Below are positions 7,269-15,628 of a DNA stretch of 64,000 nt, in pieces. How positions within the stretch are numbered: the stretch's first letter is position 1; each line of letters opens with the position of its first letter. A program made the translations under genes and the position numbers. The notes beneath the pieces were generated by a model. That model saw nothing but the letters and a program-made list of their open reading frames with translations, had not been told where the DNA came from and ran no database searches. This DNA is from Piscinibacter defluvii. GTDB taxonomy: Bacteria > Pseudomonadota > Gammaproteobacteria > Burkholderiales > Burkholderiaceae_C. The DNA lies in NCBI RefSeq assembly GCF_004011805.1, contig NZ_RCHJ01000020.1, positions 79,560 to 143,559 on the forward strand, written 5' to 3'.

Positions 7269-10106
7269 GTGGGCATGAGGCTCCTGCGTGGCATGGTCGG
7301 AATCGTGGGCCTGCTGTTGCTGGCAACGGGATGGGCGACCACCTCCGCCACCGAGAGTACACCGCTGCCCCTGAACGACGAGCAGCGCGCCTGGGTTGCG
7401 GCGCATCCGGTGCTCACGGCCAGCTTCGTGCGCATCCCGATCCCGCCGCTGCAGTCCTGGACGCCCGATGGCCGGCTCGAGGGCATCGCCGCCGACTACC
7501 TCGCGCTGGTGGGGCGCCGCACCGGGCTGACGATCCGCCCGGTGATCGGCAAGACGCTGGCCGAACGCGACGCCCATTTCGTCGAGCGGCGTGCCGAGCT
7601 GCTGCCGCTGCTGCTGGACGGCGACCCGGTGGGCCGCCACGCGCTGGCCACGCGGCACTTCTTCCGCGCCCCGGCGGTGTGGGTCACGCGGCGCGACGAC
7701 ACCGAGTTCTCGGCGCGCGGCAACCTGGGAGGCCAACGGGTGGTGACGACCGGCGGCTCGGCCTTCGAGGCCTGGATCCGCCAGCGCTACCCGGATGCGC
7801 GCATCCAGACCGTCGCCTCCCCGCTCGAGGAACTGCATGCGGTGGCCGAAGGCCGCGCCGACCTGCGCATGGGCCAGCTGCCGTCGACCACCTACGCGAT
7901 CGAGACCCATCTGCTGGCCAACCTCAGCGTGCGCGCCATCGCCGACGGCGCGCCGTCGGCCTACGCGCTGGGCGTGCACCCGGAGCAGCGTGTGCTGCAC
8001 TCGATCCTGGAGCTGGCGCTGGCCAGCATCACCCCGCAGGAGCACCAGGCCATCCTCGCCAAGTGGGTGCCGGCACGCCACCTGCTCGACATCGACGCGG
8101 CGGCCGTGCTGCTGAACGACGCCGAGCGGCGCTGGGCGCGCGCCCATCCCGGCGTGCGCGCCGCCTACGACCGCAGCTTCGCCCCCTTCACGCTGGAGAG
8201 CGGCCGGCAGATGCAGGGCCTGGGCGCAGACCTGCTGCGCAGCGCGCTGCGGCACGTGGGCATGGCGGTGACGCAGGAGCTGCCGGGCACCGGGGCCGAG
8301 GCCGAGGCGGCGCTGGTGGCCGGCCAGGCCGACCTCGTCGTCGCCACCCCGCGCAGCGACGAACGGCGCGACGACCTGATCTACGTCGGCCCCTGGTCGA
8401 GCAGCCCGACGGCCATCGTGACACGCAGCGATGCCGGCGGGCCGTTCCAGCTCGGCGACCTGGCGGGTCGCAGCGTGGCCGTCTCGGCGCGCTACGCGCT
8501 CGTGCCGACGCTCAAGCGGCGCCATCCCGGCATCGGCGTCGTGGAGCACGGCTCCCTGGAGGCGGCGCTGGCCAGCGTGCGTGCCGGCCGTGCGGCGGCG
8601 GCTCTGGGCGACTTCCAGGTCATGTCCCAGCTCGTGCAGCGCGACCACCCCGGCGTGCTCACCATCAGCGGCACCGTCGCCGACGGCGACAGCGAGCTGT
8701 TCTTCGCGGTGCGTCGCGACCAGCCCGAGCTCGCGCGGGTGCTGGGCAAGGCGCTCGAGTCGCTGTCCGAGAGCGAACGGGCGCCGCTGCGCCAGCGCTG
8801 GATGACGGCCCAGTACCGGCCCGGCTGGCGGCTCGACGAGGTGCTGCGCGTCGCGCTGCCGGTGCTGGCGGTGATGCTGCTGGCCGGCGCGCTGATCCAG
8901 CGCAGCAACCGGCGCCTGCGCCACGAGGTCGCGCAGCGGCGCGTCGCCGAGCAGGGCCTGGCCGACGCGCTGGCGCGCGAACGCGCGGCCTCGGAGGCCA
9001 AGAGCCGGTTCATCGCCTCGCTCAGCCACGAGGTGCGCAACCCGCTGGGCGCGATCGTCAGCGCGGCGGGGCTGCTCGGCCAGCGCGCCGGCGATGCCGA
9101 GCAGCGTCGCCTGCTCGGCTCGATCCGCAGTGCCGGCGACGGGCTGCTGGAGCTGCTGTCGCGCACGCTGGACTTCAGCAAGGCCGAGGTCGGCGCACTG
9201 ACGCTCAAGCCCGAGTGGCTGGATCCGCTGCCCTGGTGCCGGCGCGTCTGCGCCGCCTTCGAGCCGCTGGCGCAGGCGCGCGGGCTGGCCCTGCAGCTGC
9301 AGATCGACTGGCCGGCCGGCCGCGAGGCGCTGTTCGACGGCGTGCGCCTCGGCCAGGTGCTGAGCAACCTGCTGTCCAACGCGCTCAAGTTCACCGAGCG
9401 CGGCCACGTGGCCGTCCGCCTGGCGCTGGACGAACCGAACGCGCGCCTGCGTCTGGTGGTGCAGGACAGCGGCCCCGGCTTCGGCGCCGACGAGCAGGCC
9501 CTGCTGTTCCAGCCCTACTCGCAGCTGCCCTCCACGCGCGCGCGGCATGCCGGCGGCACCGGGCTCGGGCTGGCCCTGTGCAAGCAGATCGTCGCGCGCA
9601 TGGACGGCCGCATCGCGGCGCACGGCGAGCCCGGCGTGGGCAGCCGCTTCGAGGTCGAGGTGCCGGTGCAGACCCGCGCCGCCGCCGCGGACCCCGCCGC
9701 GACGCCGGCCCCGCCGGGCTGGCCCAAGGGCGTGTGCGACGAGCCGGTGGTGCTGGTCGACGACGACCCGGTCGGCCTGATGGTGGCCAGCGAGCAGTTG
9801 CGCGCCGCCGGCTGCGCGGTGCAGGCCTTCGAGCATGCCGAGGAGGCGCTCGCGCAATGGCAGCGCCGGCCCGCCCGGCTGCTGATCACCGACTTCCACA
9901 TGCCCGGGCTGGACGGCCAGGAACTGTGCCGGCAGATCCGCCAGCGCCCCGCCCCGCCCGGCGCGCGCCCGTGGATCATCGCGCTGACCGGCAGCGACGA
10001 CCCGGACGTGCACGCACGTTGCCTGTCCAGCGGTGCCGACGAGGTGATGCTCAAGCCGCTGCAGATCGAGCGCCTGGTGGCGCGCCTGCAGCCGGCGCCC
10101 GGCTGA
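7269..10106 (+). CDS. BvgS/EvgS-like hybrid sensor histidine kinase
   Basis: A 945-residue protein. A signal peptide or first membrane helix (residues 3-24) is followed by two tandem SBP_bac_3 Venus-flytrap domains (about 35-265 and 270-505), a membrane helix near 524-545, a short coiled coil, HisKA with His587 in SLSHEVRNPLG, HATPase_c with N box NLLSNALKF and G box GGTGLGLAL, and a C-terminal receiver with Asp875 in LITDFHMPG. Unlike BvgS it shows no PAS domain and no HPt domain, so phosphotransfer must use an external HPt or response regulator, neither of which is adjacent. The start is GTG 7269 or ATG 7275; a G-run at 7256 favours GTG. It is a plasma-membrane sensor of a small periplasmic ligand. 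Confidence 0.92.
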   Translation: MGMRLLRGMVGIVGLLLLATGWATTSATESTPLPLNDEQRAWVAAHPVLTASFVRIPIPPLQSWTPDGRLEGIAADYLALVGRRTGLTIRPVIGKTLAERDAHFVERRAELLPLLLDGDPVGRHALATRHFFRAPAVWVTRRDDTEFSARGNLGGQRVVTTGGSAFEAWIRQRYPDARIQTVASPLEELHAVAEGRADLRMGQLPSTTYAIETHLLANLSVRAIADGAPSAYALGVHPEQRVLHSILELALASITPQEHQAILAKWVPARHLLDIDAAAVLLNDAERRWARAHPGVRAAYDRSFAPFTLESGRQMQGLGADLLRSALRHVGMAVTQELPGTGAEAEAALVAGQADLVVATPRSDERRDDLIYVGPWSSSPTAIVTRSDAGGPFQLGDLAGRSVAVSARYALVPTLKRRHPGIGVVEHGSLEAALASVRAGRAAAALGDFQVMSQLVQRDHPGVLTISGTVADGDSELFFAVRRDQPELARVLGKALESLSESERAPLRQRWMTAQYRPGWRLDEVLRVALPVLAVMLLAGALIQRSNRRLRHEVAQRRVAEQGLADALARERAASEAKSRFIASLSHEVRNPLGAIVSAAGLLGQRAGDAEQRRLLGSIRSAGDGLLELLSRTLDFSKAEVGALTLKPEWLDPLPWCRRVCAAFEPLAQARGLALQLQIDWPAGREALFDGVRLGQVLSNLLSNALKFTERGHVAVRLALDEPNARLRLVVQDSGPGFGADEQALLFQPYSQLPSTRARHAGGTGLGLALCKQIVARMDGRIAAHGEPGVGSRFEVEVPVQTRAAAADPAATPAPPGWPKGVCDEPVVLVDDDPVGLMVASEQLRAAGCAVQAFEHAEEALAQWQRRPARLLITDFHMPGLDGQELCRQIRQRPAPPGARPWIIALTGSDDPDVHARCLSSGADEVMLKPLQIERLVARLQPAPG

Positions 10107-10113
10107 ACCGGGA

Positions 10114-10524
10114 TCAGGGTTCCGGCCGCGTCGCGCGCAGCACGCCGCGCCCCTCGGCATCCCGCAGTTCGAGGATGCCGTCGGGCCGCACGCGCGCGGT
10201 GGCGGCGAGTTCGAGGGCGGTCAGCACCCGGTCCTCCTGCTCGCGCTGCAGTTCGGGACAGAGCCGCCGCGTGGTGGCCACCGGGCCGATCTTCAGCCGG
10301 TCGCCCTCGAGCGTGTAGGCGGCGTTCAGCGTGTTGCAGCCGGTGTGGCCGGACAGCCGGCCGCCCGCCTCGAACACCAGCCGCGCGAAGCGCTTGTCGA
10401 CCAGCGGTTCGGAGCGCGCCTGCGCGATCACCCATTCGCCGTCGACCGGGCGCCCGGGCGCCGGCGGCGCCGCGCAGGCAGCCTGCAGCAACGACACGAC
10501 GACGACGGCCCAGCGACGATCCAT
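10114..10524 (-). CDS. META (HslJ-like) domain protein, exported
   Basis: A 136-residue protein with a hydrophobic N-terminus ending in QAACAAPPA, a signal peptide or imperfect lipobox. A META domain follows, recognised from WVIAQ, LVFEAGGRLSGHTGCNTLNAAY and the final EDRVLTALELAATARV. HslJ is the best-known member and relates to novobiocin resistance and heat shock in E. coli; the biochemical role of the family is unsettled. It converges on the hybrid kinase, with seven bases between stops. It probably sits in the periplasm or inner leaflet of the outer membrane. Confidence 0.8.
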   Translation of the reverse strand: MDRRWAVVVVSLLQAACAAPPAPGRPVDGEWVIAQARSEPLVDKRFARLVFEAGGRLSGHTGCNTLNAAYTLEGDRLKIGPVATTRRLCPELQREQEDRVLTALELAATARVRPDGILELRDAEGRGVLRATRPEP

Positions 10525-10577
10525 GCGCGACTCCCGGCGCGCCGGCGGCGCGCGCCGCGCAGTCTACCGGGCCACGC

Positions 10578-12212
10578 TCAGGACGACGGCAGCCGGAAAC
10601 GCGCCACCTCGGCCGCCAGGCCGCGCGCCTGGTCCTGCATCGTCGTCGCGGCGCCGGCGGTCTGCTCCACCAGGCTGGCGTTCTGCTGCGTCATGCGGTC
10701 GAGCTCGGCGACGGCCTGGCCCACCTGGGCGATGCCCGAGCTCTGCTCGCGCGAACCGGTGGCGATGTCGGCCAGCAGCGCGTTGACACGCTGCGAGGCG
10801 GCCACGATGTCGTCCATGGTCGTGCCGGCCTGGCCGACCACGGTGGCGCCGGCGCGCACCTGCTCGACGCTGCCGCCGATCAGGGACTTGATCTCGCGTG
10901 CCGCCTCGGCCGAGCGCTGCGCCAGCATGCGCACCTCGCCGGCCACCACGGCGAAGCCGCGCCCGTGCTCGCCGGCACGTGCCGCCTCGACGGCCGCGTT
11001 CAGCGCCAGGATGTTGGTCTGGAAGGCGATGCCGTCGATCGTGCCGATGATCTCGCCGATCCGTGCCGACGAGGCGCGGATCGCCTCCATCGTCTGCACC
11101 ACCTCGCGCATCACCGCGCCGCCGCCGGCGGCGACCTCGGCGTTGTGCCCGGCCACGCGCGCCGCCTCGGCGGTGTGGTCGCTGGTCTGGCGCACCGTCG
11201 CACCGATCTGTTCCATCGACGCGGCCGACTGCTCCAGGTTGGCCGCCGCCTGCTCGGTGCGCGAGGACAGGTCCATCGCGCCCTGCGCGATCTCGCTGCT
11301 CGACTGCACGATGGTGTCGCTCGCGCCGCGCACCCGCTGGACCATGCCACGCAGCGCCTCCTGCATCGCACGCAGCTCGAGCATCAGCTGGGCCGCCTCG
11401 TCGCGCCCCCAGGGCGAGGGCGAGGTGGTCAGGTCGCCCGAGGTCATCGCGCGCAGGTGCCGCCGTGTCTCCTTCAGTCCGCCGTCCATCACGCGGTAGA
11501 AGCTCAGGAACAGGTAGCCCGCCAGCAGCAGCGAAGCGCCGATGATCGCCGCATCCACTGCCAGGCGGCGCAGCGCCGCGCTGCGCAGGTCGTCGACGTA
11601 GATGCCCGAGCCGATCACCCAGCCCCAGGGCTCGAAACCCTTCACGTAGGACACCTTGTCGACCGGCTTCTCGCTGCCCGGCCGCGGCCACTGGTAGGTG
11701 ACGAAGCCCTGGCCGTCGCGCCGGACGGTCTCGACGAACGCGACGAACAGGGCCTTGCCGTTCGGATCCTTGATGCCGGCGGCGTCCTGTCCGTCGAGCT
11801 GCGGCTTGATCGGGTGCATCACGACACGCGGCTGCATGTCGTTGATCCAGAAGTACTCGTTGCCCTCGTAGCGCAGCCCGGCGATGGCCTGCTTCGCGCT
11901 GGCCTGGGCCTGCTCGCGGCTCAGCTTGCCGGCGCTCTCCTGCGCATGGGCCCAGACCAGCAGGCCGTGGGCCACCTCCACGTGCTGGCGTGTCGCATCC
12001 TCGCGCGCCTGCAGCGCGGTGGCCTCCTGCACCTTGAGCTGCCACCCAAGCAACCCGACCATCGGCAGCGCGAAGGCCAGCGAGATGATCAGCGCCTTGG
12101 CCGTGAAGCCGAGGTTGCGGAACAGCCGCACGCCGGGCGCCCAGAGGCCGTGGAAGGCGAAGAAGCTGGAATCGACCGGACGGTTCGTGGACGTGCTTGG
12201 CGAGGCTGGCAC
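10578..12212 (-). CDS. Methyl-accepting chemotaxis protein with Cache domain
   Basis: A classical membrane chemoreceptor. The first transmembrane helix ([18 protein letters not shown]) is followed by a periplasmic single Cache domain with the family signature [16 protein letters not shown] and [13 protein letters not shown], a second helix, a HAMP-like linker, and a cytoplasmic coiled coil with the CheA/CheW hairpin ([20 protein letters not shown]). The frame is open up to an ATG at 12269, but a sigma-28-like promoter overlaps that ATG. The GTG at 12212, preceded by AGGG, is therefore the more likely start, giving 544 residues. Cache ligands are usually carboxylates. No methyl-esterase site can be confirmed by eye. 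Confidence 0.9.
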   Translation of the reverse strand: MPASPSTSTNRPVDSSFFAFHGLWAPGVRLFRNLGFTAKALIISLAFALPMVGLLGWQLKVQEATALQAREDATRQHVEVAHGLLVWAHAQESAGKLSREQAQASAKQAIAGLRYEGNEYFWINDMQPRVVMHPIKPQLDGQDAAGIKDPNGKALFVAFVETVRRDGQGFVTYQWPRPGSEKPVDKVSYVKGFEPWGWVIGSGIYVDDLRSAALRRLAVDAAIIGASLLLAGYLFLSFYRVMDGGLKETRRHLRAMTSGDLTTSPSPWGRDEAAQLMLELRAMQEALRGMVQRVRGASDTIVQSSSEIAQGAMDLSSRTEQAAANLEQSAASMEQIGATVRQTSDHTAEAARVAGHNAEVAAGGGAVMREVVQTMEAIRASSARIGEIIGTIDGIAFQTNILALNAAVEAARAGEHGRGFAVVAGEVRMLAQRSAEAAREIKSLIGGSVEQVRAGATVVGQAGTTMDDIVAASQRVNALLADIATGSREQSSGIAQVGQAVAELDRMTQQNASLVEQTAGAATTMQDQARGLAAEVARFRLPSS

Positions 12213-12257
12213 CGGATCACCCTGAGAACTGCCGACTCGTGACGCGGCGATGGCACC

Positions 12258-12284
12258 ATTTCGGCACATCCGGTCAGGAATTGA
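12258..12284 (-). promoter_or_regulatory. FliA (sigma-28)-type promoter of the chemoreceptor gene
   Basis: On the minus strand, TCAATTCC (12284-12277) and GCCGAAAT (12265-12258) are separated by exactly 11 bases, close to the enterobacterial FliA consensus TAAAGTTT-N11-GCCGATAA. The same architecture precedes flagellar genes later in the window. Transcription would start near 12250, so translation cannot begin at the upstream ATG 12269. Confidence 0.65.
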
Positions 12285-12323
12285 GCCAGGGCAAGACCGG
12301 CCACGCGCGGTGGCCGCGCGGGC

Positions 12324-14003
12324 TCAGAGGTATTCCTTCTTCACCGCGGCATGCGACTTCACGTGCCCGTCGGCCACCAGCCAGTGGTCGTCGCGCATGT
12401 AGTGGTGCGGCGTGGTCGCGTTGCCGCGCCGCGGCTTGGCATGCATCGGCGAGCCGCTCGGGTCGGAGAACTTCGCCGTCGGGTGGTAGTGCACGACGAA
12501 GGTGTCGACCACGGTGCCGTTGTGCCGCACCGAGCAGATCGACTCGACGGTGGTGTTGCCGGGCAGCCAGAAGGTCGTGGTGCCGCCGGTGAGCGTGCAC
12601 ACCGGCGTCGGGCCCTGCAGCAGGCGGCCGAGCTGCACGACCCACTTGTCGATGTGGCTCTTGCCGATCGCCGCCAGGCTGCTCGGCGCGAGCGCCGTCT
12701 CGGCCGCGAGCTTGGCGGCCTGGGCGTTGGCGGCGGCCTGCGCCTTGGCCTGCTGCTGCGCCGCCTGCTCGGCCGCGTCCTGCGCCTTCTGGGCCAGCTT
12801 GGCCAGCACCGCCTTGGCCTTGGCTTCCAGCCCGACCAGCGCCGCGGCCGCCTCGCCGAGCATCTGCACGGCGGACTCGAAGTTCCTGTGGCCCGCCTTC
12901 TCGCCCGCGTTCAGCGCGGCCGACTTCATCCAGCCGCCGACCTTGTGATCGCACTCGAGCCGGAAGCCCTTGTGCACGGCGAGGAAGTCCTTGACGTCCT
13001 GCTCGAGCTGGGCGAGCAGCGCCGGATAGGTCTGGGCATGGCTGGCGTTCTCGTCGGCCCACTCCTCCGCATCGGCGAGCGCGGCGTCGGCGCTGCCGAG
13101 CAGCGCGTTGGCGTCGACGATGCGGCCGGTGTGCGCGGCATGCGCCGCCTTCTTGCGCGCCGCCGCGACCTCGTCGAGCTTCGCCTGGCTGCGGTACTCG
13201 TTGGCCATCAGCGCCGCGACGCGCTGCTCGAGCTCGGCCTGCAGCACCTCGTAGGCGTCGGCCTCCTTCTCGCAGTCGGCCAGCTGCGGCGTGATCTCGC
13301 GCTCGAGCACCTTCAGCGCCTCGACCAGCTGCCCGGCCTTGACCTGCTCGGCCGTCGCGGCGAGCTTCAGGCCGATCGCCTTCAGGTCCTGGTTGCCGTC
13401 GAAGGGCTTGCGCTTGAGCGCGTCCAGGCGCTTCAGGCGGTCCGCCTGCATGGCGGCGGCCTCGGTGGCCGCCACCGTGGCGAGCAGCAGGTCGTCGGCC
13501 ACCTTGAGCTGCTTGGCCAGGCCCTCGAAGTCGTCAGCCAGGTAGAGCGGCTCGAGCAGCTTGAACTGTGCGTCGAGCGCGTCCGACTTCCCTGCGGCGG
13601 CCAGCCGGCGCTTGTAGACCTTGATCGTCTGGCTGTACTCGCCACGCTTCTCGGCGCGTGCGATCTCCTCCTTCTCCTCGCGTGCGGTCTTCTCCTGCGC
13701 CTTGGCGGTCTCGATCGCCTGCGCCTCGGACGCCACCTTCGCCTTGGCCTTCTCGTGCTCCTGCTGCGCGGTCTGATGCTCGCCGGTGAGCTTCCTGACC
13801 TTCTCGGCGTCGGGCTTGCGAGCCTTCTCCGCCAGGCCGAGCTTGTTCTTCGCGTTGTGCTCGGCGATGCGTGCCTCCTCGGCCTCCTTCTCGGCCGCGG
13901 CCTTGGCGAGCTGGGCCTGCTTCGCGGCCTGGGCCGCGGCGGCCTCCTCGGCTTCCTTCTGCTTGAACGCGGCCTTGAAAGCGGCCTTCCATTCGTCACC
14001 CAT
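12324..14003 (-). CDS. Uncharacterised coiled-coil protein with C-terminal His/Cys-rich domain
   Basis: I do not recognise this 559-residue protein. Residues 1-120 are an Ala/Glu/Lys-rich coiled coil of TolA-like composition, residues 120-310 form predicted helical bundles, and residues 340-430 are again helical and Ala-rich. The C-terminal ~105 residues differ: a compact, beta-looking region containing VCTLTGGTTTFWLPGN, SICSVRHNG and VVHYHPTAKF, then a His-rich tail. That domain may carry the activity. The start ATG has ggagg at good spacing. It follows the other helical protein gene by 13 bases, so the pair is an operon divergent from the TIR-STAND gene. No signal peptide is seen, so both are probably cytoplasmic. 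Confidence 0.7.
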   Translation of the reverse strand: MGDEWKAAFKAAFKQKEAEEAAAAQAAKQAQLAKAAAEKEAEEARIAEHNAKNKLGLAEKARKPDAEKVRKLTGEHQTAQQEHEKAKAKVASEAQAIETAKAQEKTAREEKEEIARAEKRGEYSQTIKVYKRRLAAAGKSDALDAQFKLLEPLYLADDFEGLAKQLKVADDLLLATVAATEAAAMQADRLKRLDALKRKPFDGNQDLKAIGLKLAATAEQVKAGQLVEALKVLEREITPQLADCEKEADAYEVLQAELEQRVAALMANEYRSQAKLDEVAAARKKAAHAAHTGRIVDANALLGSADAALADAEEWADENASHAQTYPALLAQLEQDVKDFLAVHKGFRLECDHKVGGWMKSAALNAGEKAGHRNFESAVQMLGEAAAALVGLEAKAKAVLAKLAQKAQDAAEQAAQQQAKAQAAANAQAAKLAAETALAPSSLAAIGKSHIDKWVVQLGRLLQGPTPVCTLTGGTTTFWLPGNTTVESICSVRHNGTVVDTFVVHYHPTAKFSDPSGSPMHAKPRRGNATTPHHYMRDDHWLVADGHVKSHAAVKKEYL

Positions 14004-14016
14004 GGTGCCTCCGGGG

Positions 14017-15537
14017 TCAGGCGGCCGCCGCGGCGGCGCGCGCGAGTTCGCGCAGTGCCGGGCCGAGCGTGGCGCGGATGCTGACCGGCGTCAGCGGGTT
14101 GGTGTCGCACACCGCGACGGTGGGCGCGCTCTCGAGGTGCTTGACGAAGCCGGCCGCGATCTCGGCCGCCTTGCGCGCATGCGCCGCCAGGTCGGCGCCG
14201 CTGGCCGCGTCGATGTCGCGCAGCACGGCCAGCAGCGGCACCTTGAAGTTGCCGGTCACGCCGTTCAGGCCCTTGTCGGCGATCTGCGCCAGCTCCGCGT
14301 CGCCCGACTGGCGAAGCTTGACCTGCAGCCTGCCGATCTGCTGGTCCACCGTGTCGCTGGCGCTGCGGTAGCCGGCCACCGCGGCGCGCCAGCGGCGCCG
14401 GAACTCGTCGTCGCCGGCCCCTGCCTTGGCACCCGCACCGGTGCCTGCACCGGCGGCGCCCAGCCTGGCCTCGATCTCGTCGAGCAGCCGGCCGGCTTTG
14501 GCATGCTCGCCGGCATTGGCCAGACCGGCGGCCTCGCCGAGCTTGAGCTTGAGGTCGCCGGCGCGCGCCGGGGCGGACGCCATCGCCGCCTTGGCACGCG
14601 TCACCACCTCGGCAAAGCGGCGCTGGAACGCCGCGCCCGCATCGCCGCCCTTTGCGCCCTCGCCCGCTCCGGCCGGCCCGGCGCCGCCTTCTTCTTCCTG
14701 CTCGCCCGCCACCTCCTCGACCTCGCCGCTGGACTTGCGGATGCGCACCGCGAAGCGCTGCTGCGTCAGCTCGAACAGGCCGGCCTGCAGGCGCTTGCCG
14801 AAGCCGCCGGTGGGGATGTCGTCGCCGACGAAGGTGTAGGCCTTGGCCTCGAACACACATTCGCCGCGGTAGTACTTGATGCCCGACTCGCCGGCCAGCA
14901 GCTCGCCCATCAGCGTCTTGTGCGAGGCGCCGACCGACAGGCCGAGGTAGGCCAGGCAGCGCTTGGGCCCCGCCGCCACCATGAACTGCATCGGCTTGGC
15001 GCCGGGCTGCGCCGCCTTCACCGTGCGCAGCGCGCCGAGCACACGCTCGCGCACGGTCTTCAGGTCCTTGGCGTCGACGCTGTCGGCGGGTGCCGCCGCC
15101 TTCGCAGCCTCGGCCTCGGCCTTGGCCAGGCGCGCCGGCAGCGCCTTGCGCACCGCCTGGAAGGCCTCGAGCAGATCGTCGCCGAAGCCCGCCGCCGCCT
15201 TGGCCACCTCGGCGGCGGCGGCCGAGGCCTCCTTGCCGAGCTGCGGCAGCTTCTTGTACTCGCCCTCCCACTTCTTCGCCAGTGCGGCGACGCTGCGCGC
15301 CTGGTCGCACGCGGCCTTGAGGCGGCCGGCGATCTCGGCGTCGAGCTGCGCGAGGCGCTGCTTCAGCGCGGCCGCGCCCTCGAGCTTGTCGACCTCGAGC
15401 AGGCTGCGGTCGACCGCCGCGCTGGCGCGCTGCAGGTTCTTCAGCGCATCGCCGATGCCGCTGGGCTTGAACTGCACCCCTTTCTGCTTCTCCCATTGCT
15501 GGGGCGTGAGCACCGGAGGCAGGTGGGTCTGCGCCAT
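14017..15537 (-). CDS. Uncharacterised helical/coiled-coil protein, first gene of the pair
   Basis: A 506-residue protein that I cannot assign. The N-terminal part (about 40-180) is long-helical. A distinct domain around 185-280 contains KPMQFMVAAGPKRCLAYLGL and YYRGECVFEAKAYTFVGDD. An acidic/Gly-rich linker follows, then two similar helical units of roughly 60 residues (FQRRFAEVVTRAKAAM... and FRRRWRAAVAGYRSAS...) and a C-terminal helical region. The start ATG is preceded by aggag. It is 91 bases from the divergent TIR-STAND gene, suggesting shared regulation. It could be a structural, adaptor or effector-scaffold protein; function is not assigned. Confidence 0.7.
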   Translation of the reverse strand: MAQTHLPPVLTPQQWEKQKGVQFKPSGIGDALKNLQRASAAVDRSLLEVDKLEGAAALKQRLAQLDAEIAGRLKAACDQARSVAALAKKWEGEYKKLPQLGKEASAAAAEVAKAAAGFGDDLLEAFQAVRKALPARLAKAEAEAAKAAAPADSVDAKDLKTVRERVLGALRTVKAAQPGAKPMQFMVAAGPKRCLAYLGLSVGASHKTLMGELLAGESGIKYYRGECVFEAKAYTFVGDDIPTGGFGKRLQAGLFELTQQRFAVRIRKSSGEVEEVAGEQEEEGGAGPAGAGEGAKGGDAGAAFQRRFAEVVTRAKAAMASAPARAGDLKLKLGEAAGLANAGEHAKAGRLLDEIEARLGAAGAGTGAGAKAGAGDDEFRRRWRAAVAGYRSASDTVDQQIGRLQVKLRQSGDAELAQIADKGLNGVTGNFKVPLLAVLRDIDAASGADLAAHARKAAEIAAGFVKHLESAPTVAVCDTNPLTPVSIRATLGPALRELARAAAAAA

Positions 15538-15628
15538 GCGAAGCTCCTGTCGGAGCGCGGGGCCACCCCCGCGAGGGCGCGTATCCTCGCCGAAGATCAG
15601 GCGCCGGGCAACCGGCGTCTACGGCCGA

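Noticed and set aside
7233..10160. A 975-codon open frame on the minus strand opposite the hybrid kinase
   Set aside because: It mirrors the codon pattern of the kinase gene, has no domain signatures and is low-complexity; a GC-rich shadow.
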